The notes under the pieces are model-generated. The model was not told the origin of the DNA. It ran no database searches and saw only the letters and a program-made list of their open reading frames with translations. From positions 434,001 through 498,000 of the forward strand of contig NZ_JABSNU010000004.1 in assembly GCF_013266735.1 (NCBI RefSeq): a DNA stretch of 64,000 bases, written 5' to 3'. This stretch comes from Pedobacter foliorum. Lineage in GTDB: Bacteria > Bacteroidota > Bacteroidia > Sphingobacteriales > Sphingobacteriaceae. Shown one piece after another: positions 16,448 through 22,756 of the stretch. The translations under genes were made by a program, and so were the position numbers. Numbering within the stretch: position 1 is the first letter of the stretch; the number at the start of each line of letters is the position of its first letter.

Positions 16448-17125
16448 ATGAATTACTATTATTTATTGATCAATTTGGCGCTACTTGTTTTATCATTTAC
16501 CTTGGCGTTGGATAAAAAAGCTCACCCAATTAGGAGCTGGAAACTAATGGTTCGGGCTGTATTGGTTTCGGGAGTGCTTTTTTCGATCATGGCATTTATT
16601 CTTAATCAATTTAAGGCTTCGGTATTCAATCGTGAGTACACTATAAGGGTCAACATTCTTCAACTACCAGTTGAAGAAATTCTGTTTCATTTTTTGTTAG
16701 CCTTTGCTGGATTAAATGTTTATGTGGTTTTGAATGAGCGGTTCCCGAAAAATAGCCTGGAGAAATTTAGCCTCTCTGTAAGTAACTTGCTATTAGGCGT
16801 GCTTGTTGCAATGTTGTTTTTTACGCATACCAAAGTATATAGCATTGTTGTTTTTTCTGTTCTGTTTTTAATGCTCTTTTATGTTGAGTATGTGAATAAG
16901 CTGAGGTTCACGTATAAGTTTTATAGAGCTTATGCAGTAATGCTTATCCCTTTTTGTTTGTTGTATGCGTTGATTTGTGGCCTGCCAATTCTAACCTATC
17001 CGGTAGGGGAGACTATTAATTTGAAATTAGGTGTAATTCCGTTTGAGGGTTTCTTTTACCTTATGGGTATTCTGCTTTTAAGCGTTTACTTGTTTGAATT
17101 AGCTAAAAGTAAAAGCAAGTCATAA
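16448..17125 (+). CDS. Lycopene cyclase domain-containing membrane protein
   Basis: 225 residues from ATG at 16448; the in-frame TTG at 16397 adds a charged 17-residue stretch before the first helix and is less likely. About seven transmembrane helices are visible. It resembles fused heterodimeric-type lycopene beta-cyclases (CrtYc+CrtYd) in which each half bears a PxEE-like motif. The first half has PVEEILFHFLLAF (intact), while the matching place in the second half reads PFEGFFYLMG, with the second Glu replaced by Gly. The protein would cyclise the ends of lycopene in the membrane. No crtB/crtI is in the window, so the pathway link rests on homology only. It overlaps the cytochrome b5-like gene by one base (TAATG). 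Confidence 0.75.
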   Translation: MNYYYLLINLALLVLSFTLALDKKAHPIRSWKLMVRAVLVSGVLFSIMAFILNQFKASVFNREYTIRVNILQLPVEEILFHFLLAFAGLNVYVVLNERFPKNSLEKFSLSVSNLLLGVLVAMLFFTHTKVYSIVVFSVLFLMLFYVEYVNKLRFTYKFYRAYAVMLIPFCLLYALICGLPILTYPVGETINLKLGVIPFEGFFYLMGILLLSVYLFELAKSKSKS

Positions 17126-17373
17126 TGGAACTGCCAATTTATACAAAACAACAGCTTGCATTACGCAATGGCCAGGATAAGCCACAAATATGGGTTGCTT
17201 TTAAAGGCGTTATCTATGATGTGACAGATAGTCGATTATGGAGGAATGGAAAGCATTATGAGCACTGGGCTGGTCAGGATTTGACGGATGAGTTGCCCGA
17301 TGCGCCTCATACAGAAACTGTATTTGAGAAATTTACAGCAATAGGGAAATTAATAGGGGATCCAAAAAGGTAA
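17125..17373 (+). CDS. Cytochrome b5-like heme-binding domain protein
   Basis: 82 residues, no signal peptide or membrane helix, so probably cytoplasmic. The fold signature is PQIWVAFKGVIYDVTDSRLW followed by His44 and His47 in GKHYEHWAGQDLT and His62 in DAPHTE; prokaryotic small cytochrome b5-domain proteins share this WxxGxHxxHxAGxDLT...PH pattern with His heme ligands. Its start overlaps the stop of the lycopene cyclase-like gene (TAATG), which implies translational coupling and suggests it may supply electrons to a membrane oxidase or hydroxylase; the partner is not in the window. The last codons lie within the outer arm of a large inverted repeat. Confidence 0.8.
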   Translation: MELPIYTKQQLALRNGQDKPQIWVAFKGVIYDVTDSRLWRNGKHYEHWAGQDLTDELPDAPHTETVFEKFTAIGKLIGDPKR

Positions 17374-17506
17374 GGTCGTCATTCTGAATTTATTTCAGAA
17401 TCGCGCAACTGTTATTCAAAGTCTGCTTAAACGAGATTCTGAAATAAATTCAGAATGACGAAGAGCATAATCAAATAATAATTAACCTTTTTGGATACCC
17501 CATTAA
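17350..17506. repeat. Nested inverted repeat containing REP-like copy 2
   Basis: The outer arms, 17350-17373 (TTAATAGGGGATCCAAAAAG...) and 17482-17506, are near-complementary with single-base gaps. The inner arms, 17377-17405 and 17432-17460, are 29 bp with one mismatch and contain CTGAATTTATTTCAG. The outer pair matches the GGGTATCC/GGATACCC hairpin found at 28820-28859. It separates the convergent cytochrome b5 and PfkB genes and would act as a long bidirectional terminator. Confidence 0.7.
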
Positions 17507-17515
17507 GCTAGATTT

Positions 17516-18436
17516 TTATGCCTCTATGGAGAATGAACTTAAGTCCACAAATTCCTGAACACGTGCAGAAACTTCTTCTGCTGTTAGATTAATGATTTTT
17601 TCTGTTCCAAATTTCTCAACGCAGAAAGATGCCAGGGCAGAACCAAAGATGATCGCATTTTTCATGTTATTGAAATTTACTGTTCCTACTTTAGCCATGT
17701 AACCAATAAATCCACCGGCAAATGTATCTCCCGCTCCGGTTGGATCAAATACTTCAGCTAATGGCAATGCCGGAGCTGAGAAAATCTTATCCTCATGAAA
17801 CAATAGCGCACCATGTTCGCCTTTTTTAATGATCAGATACTTAGGTCCCATTGCTAAAATTTTCTTAGAAGCTTTAACCAACGAGTATTCACCTGAAAGT
17901 TGACGAGCTTCTTCGTCATTGATGGTAAGTACATCAACCATTTTAAGTGTTTCCAAAAGATCTGGCATCATAATGTCCATCCAGAAGTTCATTGTATCTA
18001 AAACAATTAGCTTAGGTCTGTTTTTAAGGCGCTTGATGACAGTTTGCTGAACGATTGGAGTAAGGTTGCCTAACATTAGGTATTCGCAGTCCTGATAGCT
18101 CTCAGGGATAATAGGATCGAAATTCTCTAGTACATTAAGCTCAGTAACCAAAGTATCGCGACTGTTCATGTCGTTATGATATTTTCCAGACCAAAAGAAA
18201 GACTTTTCGCCCTCTTTTATTTGTAGCCCTTCCGTATCAATCCCGTGTTCGGTAAACGTATTTATGTCCTCTTTATGGAAGTCGTCGCCCACAACACCAA
18301 CAATTTTTACCTTATTGTAGAAGTAAGAAGCTGCTAAACTTGCATAAGTTGCGGCACCACCTACTATTTTATCTGTCTTTCCGAAGGGAGTTTCGATCGC
18401 GTCAAAAGCTACAGTACCTATGATTATCAGGCTCAT
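17516..18436 (-). CDS. PfkB family sugar/nucleoside kinase
   Basis: 306 residues from ATG at 18436 (MSLIIIGTVAFD); a reading from 18484 adds 16 basic residues and is not used. The N-terminal sugar-binding motif GGAATYASLAASYF and the C-terminal ATP/anion-hole signature DPTGAGDTFAGGFIGYM (with the catalytic Asp of GAGD) identify the ribokinase/PfkB family. The natural substrate (adenosine, ribose, fructose or another) cannot be decided. The gene diverges from the first tRNA-Asn; their promoters share the 18437-18510 interval. Confidence 0.87.
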   Translation of the reverse strand: MSLIIIGTVAFDAIETPFGKTDKIVGGAATYASLAASYFYNKVKIVGVVGDDFHKEDINTFTEHGIDTEGLQIKEGEKSFFWSGKYHNDMNSRDTLVTELNVLENFDPIIPESYQDCEYLMLGNLTPIVQQTVIKRLKNRPKLIVLDTMNFWMDIMMPDLLETLKMVDVLTINDEEARQLSGEYSLVKASKKILAMGPKYLIIKKGEHGALLFHEDKIFSAPALPLAEVFDPTGAGDTFAGGFIGYMAKVGTVNFNNMKNAIIFGSALASFCVEKFGTEKIINLTAEEVSARVQEFVDLSSFSIEA

Positions 18437-18478
18437 ATGAAATAATTGATTTTTTTTAAAATTTTTTCTCTGCAAATA

Positions 18479-18509
18479 TTGCATAAATAAATTAAAACCC
18501 CTAATATTG
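18479..18509 (+). promoter_or_regulatory. Promoter of tRNA-Asn copy 1
   Basis: TTG at 18479-18481, a 20-nt spacer, and TAATATTG at 18502-18509 (TAnnTTTG with one mismatch). The same elements with the same spacing occur before the second tRNA-Asn copy, so they are conserved while the surrounding leader has diverged. This is the best supported promoter in the window. Confidence 0.6.
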
Positions 18510-18576
18510 CATTCCCAAAACGAACAAGATATTATGTTCCTAGGAACACATCAGAAGCGTTTTTGGAAGACCAGAC

Positions 18577-18650
18577 TCCTTCTTAGCTCAGCTGGTTAGA
18601 GCATCTGACTGTTAATCAGAGGGTCGCTGGTTCGAGCCCAGCAGAGGGAG
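18577..18650 (+). tRNA. tRNA-Asn (anticodon GTT), copy 1
   Basis: The cloverleaf folds completely: acceptor TCCTTCT with AGAGGGA (one G-U), D stem GCTC/GAGC, anticodon stem TCTGA/TCAGA with loop CTGTTAA, T stem GCTGG/CCAGC with loop TTCGAGC, discriminator G. CCA is not fully encoded. Identical in sequence to the copy at 19673-19746. Confidence 0.97.
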
Positions 18651-18658
18651 CAGATTAC

Positions 18659-18692
18659 AAAAAGCCTTTCAGTGAAAACTGGAAGGCTTTTT
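18659..18692 (+). terminator. Terminator of tRNA-Asn copy 1
   Basis: AAAAAGCCTTTC and GGAAGGCTTTTT form a stem with a T-run, 8 nt after the tRNA. Confidence 0.8.
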
Positions 18693-18732
18693 GATTTTCA
18701 GGAAAATTGGAATTTTAGGGCTGACGGAATTC

Positions 18733-18963
18733 CTAAATGTTGTTCACTTCAAATCCACCATAAGTTAGCATTTCGGCGTTGTGAGATACGATAAGGCTCA
18801 GTTCAAGTCTTTCAATGATGTCCTTAGCTTGTCTGATGTTGCGATGCATATCGTTAATGCCTCTTATTTCGATGCCTTTGGTCATTACTTTAAATTTGTT
18901 GGGTTCGAATTTGTCGATGAACACTTGCAGATCGGGTGTGATTTTGATTGCTTTGTTTTCCAT
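18733..18963 (-). CDS. Small hypothetical protein
   Basis: 76 residues from ATG at 18963 (MENKAIKITPDLQVFIDKF). Soluble, mixed charge, with a helix-like centre (MHRNIRQAKDIIERLELSLI). No recognised domain, signal peptide or membrane helix. It lies between the two tRNA-Asn copies on the opposite strand. A longer start at 18996 is possible. Reality of the gene is moderately supported by length and ordinary composition only. Confidence 0.5.
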   Translation of the reverse strand: MENKAIKITPDLQVFIDKFEPNKFKVMTKGIEIRGINDMHRNIRQAKDIIERLELSLIVSHNAEMLTYGGFEVNNI

Positions 18964-19110
18964 ATAAGATGTCTTGTTCTTGTTGATGCAAAGCAAAGCA
19001 ACTGATTTTAAGTCTCTGGTGTAACTGTGTTATCTTTTGGTTATCCTTAATGCAAGCGGCAGGAGCCGGAAGTTTAGTATATTCACAGCTGACTATCTAA
19101 TTTTACAATA

Positions 19111-19542
19111 TTGAAAAACACCATATTTATACTTGCTTTTATCGCCTTATTTTTTGGAGTATCTAACCCCGCTTCTGGTCAAATAGATTCGGGTGTCCGG
19201 GTTGTTTCCGGAAAAGTAGCAAGTTTTGTACTTTTCGAATCCCAAATCTCATTTGGTTTATCTCTTGATGGGGAACTGATGGGTTTTGATGCTGCTTGCT
19301 CAGGAGAGATATTTTACGATTTGAGTGATCGGATTACAAAAATAGGGGACAACAGTGTTTTGTATGATTTGGACGGTCGAATTGTAAAAATCGGGTCGGT
19401 ATCGGTTGATTATGATTTAGAGGGGCGGGTTCGAAGAATAGGAGTGAGGAATATTAGCTATAATTTGAACAATAAAGTGAGGTCTATTGGGTCGATTAAT
19501 ATCTCTTATGATCTGAATGACAGGATTAACAGGTTCTCCTGA
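19111..19542 (+). CDS. Exported protein with five 16-residue tandem repeats
   Basis: 143 residues beginning at a TTG; no in-frame ATG precedes the signal peptide. Residues 1-24 (NTIFILAFIALFFGVSNPASGQ) look like a signal peptide. From Tyr69 the sequence is a perfect tandem array with tyrosines at 69, 85, 101, 117 and 133: units such as YDLDGRIVKIGSVSVD and YDLEGRVRRIGVRNIS share the pattern YDLxxRIxxIGxxxI. The repeat resembles a short YD/RHS-like beta strand-turn unit, but the period (16) is fixed and shorter. Likely a beta-sheet stack in the periplasm or on the surface. Function unknown. Sits between duplicated tRNA-Asn genes. Confidence 0.68.
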   Translation: MKNTIFILAFIALFFGVSNPASGQIDSGVRVVSGKVASFVLFESQISFGLSLDGELMGFDAACSGEIFYDLSDRITKIGDNSVLYDLDGRIVKIGSVSVDYDLEGRVRRIGVRNISYNLNNKVRSIGSINISYDLNDRINRFS

Positions 19543-19573
19543 AAAAAAATATCTCAAATTATACCTTGTAATA

Positions 19574-19604
19574 TTGTATGATATAATTAAAATCCCTAAT
19601 ATTG
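19574..19604 (+). promoter_or_regulatory. Promoter of tRNA-Asn copy 2
   Basis: TTG at 19574-19576, 20-nt spacer, TAATATTG at 19597-19604; same architecture as copy 1. Confidence 0.6.
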
Positions 19605-19672
19605 CAGTCCCAAAACGAATAAGGCATTGTGTTCTTAGGAATACAACCAAGTGCGTTTTGGAAAGACCAGAC

Positions 19673-19746
19673 TCCTTCTTAGCTCAGCTGGTTAGAGCAT
19701 CTGACTGTTAATCAGAGGGTCGCTGGTTCGAGCCCAGCAGAGGGAG
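19673..19746 (+). tRNA. tRNA-Asn (anticodon GTT), copy 2
   Basis: Same 74-nt sequence and fold as copy 1. The ~100 bp upstream is also homologous to the upstream region of copy 1, with scattered substitutions. Confidence 0.97.
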
Positions 19747-19753
19747 CAAGTTT

Positions 19754-19788
19754 AAAAGCCCATTTTCTATACGGAAATGGGCTTTTTT
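19754..19788 (+). terminator. Terminator of tRNA-Asn copy 2
   Basis: AAAAGCCCATTTTC and GAAATGGGCTTTTTT pair around TATACG, ending in T6. Unlike the tRNA, this terminator is not homologous to that of copy 1, so the duplicated segment ends at the tRNA. Confidence 0.8.
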
Positions 19789-20023
19789 ATGTATGTGGAA
19801 GCATTCCTGCCCAAATTCAGCTGTTTATCAACTTATCGCTTTAAACCAACTCAACAGCAATTTCTGCTGAGTTCGATATAAAAAGCGTCACAAATACTTC
19901 ACAGACATTTTCGCTTCGTAGGTCTTCCGGTTAATCCATTAACCCAATTTAACCCACATCAACATGGCGACAGTTGAGGCAAAATGTACAAATTGATATT
20001 TGCCCTATTTTTAAATCAAGTTA
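19789..20023. other. Intergenic region without recognisable gene
   Basis: About 235 bp between the tRNA terminator and the end of the opposite-strand receptor gene. A short hairpin (CAACAGCAATTTCTGCTGAG) near 19852 is the only structure I see; no ORF or known RNA is evident. Confidence 0.4.
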
Positions 20024-22387
20024 CTATTGAGCTCTTCTCTTCTCATCAAAAGATATGTCCTTGTTGTTTCCGGAAACCTTTGATCTTCCGAATAAGTAGG
20101 TAACACCAAGACCGAAGGTTTTATAATGATAGTCCGTTTTTTCCGTCCGCACAAATTCGCTAAAACGTGTCTCATACTTGTTTATCGTACCCAGAAAGTA
20201 AGATGGGTTGATAATCAGATTATTGTTAAGCAACTTTAATCTGGCTCCCACCCTGAAATCACGTACACTGTATGTGTATGTATTTCCACTTGTTGAAGGA
20301 AGACTTTGGCTGTAGTTCAGATATAAATTTAACAGTTTAGTTGCCTTGAAATTATTATTAAAACTAAACGATGCAGAGGTGCCATTTTCGATGCTAATAG
20401 CTTCTATTTTGGATTTTGAGGATGAATAAAAAAAAGAGGCTGAGCTGCTATTTTCCCACCAATTAAAAAATGCCCTGTTAATGGAAACATAGGCTCCTAC
20501 GTTATCCCGTGTTAAAAAGTTTCCTACACTTGAAACCACTAATGGGCCCTCAATTGTTGTAAGTAATGAATTTGCATCACTTGCATGTTGTGTAAATACA
20601 GTAAAAGAAAACATGCTTTTATATAGGTAATTAAGCTCGAAATTGTTACTGTATGAAGGTAAGAGCAGTGGGTTTCCTGTAAAATAAGTATAAATGTTTG
20701 TATAGTAAGCAAAAGGATTTAAGGAACTGAGGCCCGGTCGGTTGATCCGCCTCGAATAATTTAAAGAAAAAACATTGCTTTCGTTGGCTTTGTAAACGAT
20801 ATAGGCAGTAGGGAATAGGGCACCATAATTACGCTTATTACGCTGGTTTAAAGTAGGCGAATAGCCATCCGTCATCGTGTACTCATAACGCAATCCTGCC
20901 TTGGCCGTCCATTTTTTTGAAAGTTCAGATGCCATACTGAAATAGGAGGCCAGGTTTTTTTCGGTATAGTTGAATTCGTTGCTACGCATTTTGTCCAACA
21001 AGAAATTTTCGTTGACATAATTATAGTATTCTACATCGGCATTGTTATTAAAATTGGCGAACTTAACACCTGTTTCTATTTTTGCCCATTTATAAGGTAA
21101 TGTTAAATCTGATTGAATAGACCAGATGTTGTATTTTGAGGAGTTATTATTGCGAACTGCAGCATGGGTACTTTCAGATTCAGAAACAAAATTATTTCTT
21201 ACTTCAGGCCTGTTCGTGAAAAAATTAACAGAACTACTTAACTTCTTTCCGGCCGAATCAATCTTTAAATCGTGGTATATATTTAATGTCTGTGCAAATA
21301 ATGGCCTAAATATTTCACCTTTAGTATTCAAAACCGAGTCGACAGTATTGCTCGCACCATAGCTATAACTATTAACAAAGGCATTCTTCTCTTTGCTCTG
21401 TGAAATATTATAAATAAACCCGATGTTATTGAGCTTGTTTAACTCATAATCTATACTTAAACCGGCCTGTAAACCCGGTGTAATTGATGTACGCTCTTCG
21501 TTACTAAGGATTTGACTAGAGTTTCCAATCATATTGAGAAAATTGTTCAGTATATTGTGATAACGTGATTGGCCAAATGTAAAAGAGCTGTTAATTTTTT
21601 TTGAGCGAAAAAAAAGAGCCAGATTGTTGTTGTAAGAGGCGTAGATGGCCTGCCGATATGCCGAACTTAATGACCCGCGCCAGCCCAAAGATTCGTTTTT
21701 CTTTAAAACAATGTTAATCAGGCCGGCATTTCCCTGTGCCTCATATTTTGCTGGCGGATTGGTAATGATCTCGATTTTTTCCACACTTTCCGATCTGAGT
21801 GTTTTCAGATAATTAGTCAGGTCTGTTCCACTTAAATAGACTATTTTCTCATTTACCATAACCCCCATGCCGCCTTTGCCCTCCATAGAAACGCCATTGT
21901 CGGATACCTTTAAAAATGGCGCCACCTGCAAAGCCTCAAATAGGGAAGAACCATTTGCCATTATAGTATTGTTCAAGTTGAATATCCATCGATCAACCTT
22001 TCGTTCAAGAACAGGACGTTTACTTTCAATGGCCACTTCCTTGAGCTCTTTTAATTGCTTGTTGAGAATGACATCAGTTAATTTAACAGAAGAGCCATTA
22101 AATCTAATATTGTTTAACAACTGACTGCTGTAGCCCATGCATGAAACTTTAACGGTAAATAGGCCATTATTTAAATTAGTGATCTCGAAATAGCCTTCTC
22201 TGTTACTTGCCTCATATCTTACCACGGTTGAGTCTGCAGCATTTAAAACCGTTATAGTAGCACTTTCAATTCCCTTGCCCCCGGTTTCTATTACCCTGCC
22301 AGAAACAGCCTGTGCAGAACTTTGATAAATTAAACTTAAAAGCAAAAGAAAACTTAATGTGCTGACTTTGTAAAAGAATAAATTCAT
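20024..22387 (-). CDS. TonB-dependent receptor-like outer membrane beta-barrel protein
   Basis: 787 residues. Signal peptide ends SSAQA (about 26). Residues ~27-105 form a carboxypeptidase-D regulatory-like beta domain (VSGRVIETGGKGIESATITV). A plug region follows (about 130-230, with ITNPPAKYEAQGNAGLINIVLKK, typical of the OMP_b-brl_3 receptor group), then a beta-barrel to the C-terminus. This group is smaller than SusC and has no SusD partner; none is present here. Substrate unknown. It stands alone, upstream of a DUF1028 remnant on the other strand. Confidence 0.87.
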   Translation of the reverse strand: MNLFFYKVSTLSFLLLLSLIYQSSAQAVSGRVIETGGKGIESATITVLNAADSTVVRYEASNREGYFEITNLNNGLFTVKVSCMGYSSQLLNNIRFNGSSVKLTDVILNKQLKELKEVAIESKRPVLERKVDRWIFNLNNTIMANGSSLFEALQVAPFLKVSDNGVSMEGKGGMGVMVNEKIVYLSGTDLTNYLKTLRSESVEKIEIITNPPAKYEAQGNAGLINIVLKKNESLGWRGSLSSAYRQAIYASYNNNLALFFRSKKINSSFTFGQSRYHNILNNFLNMIGNSSQILSNEERTSITPGLQAGLSIDYELNKLNNIGFIYNISQSKEKNAFVNSYSYGASNTVDSVLNTKGEIFRPLFAQTLNIYHDLKIDSAGKKLSSSVNFFTNRPEVRNNFVSESESTHAAVRNNNSSKYNIWSIQSDLTLPYKWAKIETGVKFANFNNNADVEYYNYVNENFLLDKMRSNEFNYTEKNLASYFSMASELSKKWTAKAGLRYEYTMTDGYSPTLNQRNKRNYGALFPTAYIVYKANESNVFSLNYSRRINRPGLSSLNPFAYYTNIYTYFTGNPLLLPSYSNNFELNYLYKSMFSFTVFTQHASDANSLLTTIEGPLVVSSVGNFLTRDNVGAYVSINRAFFNWWENSSSASFFYSSSKSKIEAISIENGTSASFSFNNNFKATKLLNLYLNYSQSLPSTSGNTYTYSVRDFRVGARLKLLNNNLIINPSYFLGTINKYETRFSEFVRTEKTDYHYKTFGLGVTYLFGRSKVSGNNKDISFDEKRRAQ

Positions 22388-22428
22388 ATAAATTTTTTAT
22401 TGGTTTCTATAGAAGACACAACCAATAA

Positions 22429-22668
22429 AAAAAAGTTGCACCAAATTCATTCATATTAGCTTTAGAAGCCGGTTCCGAATACGGAGGTGATAAGCACTGC
22501 GGAGACAGAAAAGCATTAAGTGCATTTCTTACTGTAGCAAAACCGGATGATGATCCACAGCATCCAAGTATCAATCTTATTTTCAATCAGCAGGATGAAA
22601 CAACTAATGCCGTTAAAGGCTTTAGGAGGAAATTTGATGAATGGAAGAAAAAAGGAGCACACTTATAG
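22429..22668 (+). pseudogene. C-terminal remnant of a DUF1028 family gene
   Basis: An open frame without a start codon reads ILALEAGSEYGGDKHCGDRK, continues ALSAFLTVAKPDDDPQHPS and ends KFDEWKKKGAHL then TAG. The LALEAG...GGD+..G...ALSAFL pattern is like the end of DUF1028 (Ntn-hydrolase-like) proteins, where GGD+RG-QSAAL is conserved. Everything N-terminal is missing, and the 60 bp upstream belong to the next gene's promoter. Probably a truncated leftover of a deletion or rearrangement. The family call is moderate, since only ~75 residues remain. Confidence 0.5.
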
Positions 22669-22756
22669 TGAATAGTTAAAAAGTGTTAATAGGAGGCTGT
22701 GTTTTAGTCTTTCTAGTTTATTTTGGTTTCCTTTAGAGGATTAACCTCTATCTCAA

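Noticed and set aside
18577..19746. Integrative element using tRNA-Asn as attachment site
   Set aside because: The repeat covers the whole tRNA and its promoter rather than the 3' end, and there is no integrase in the window. Simple segmental duplication is the better reading.
19852..19872. Hairpin CAACAGCAATTTCTGCTGAG as a small RNA or terminator
   Set aside because: Imperfect stem without T-run and no promoter before it.
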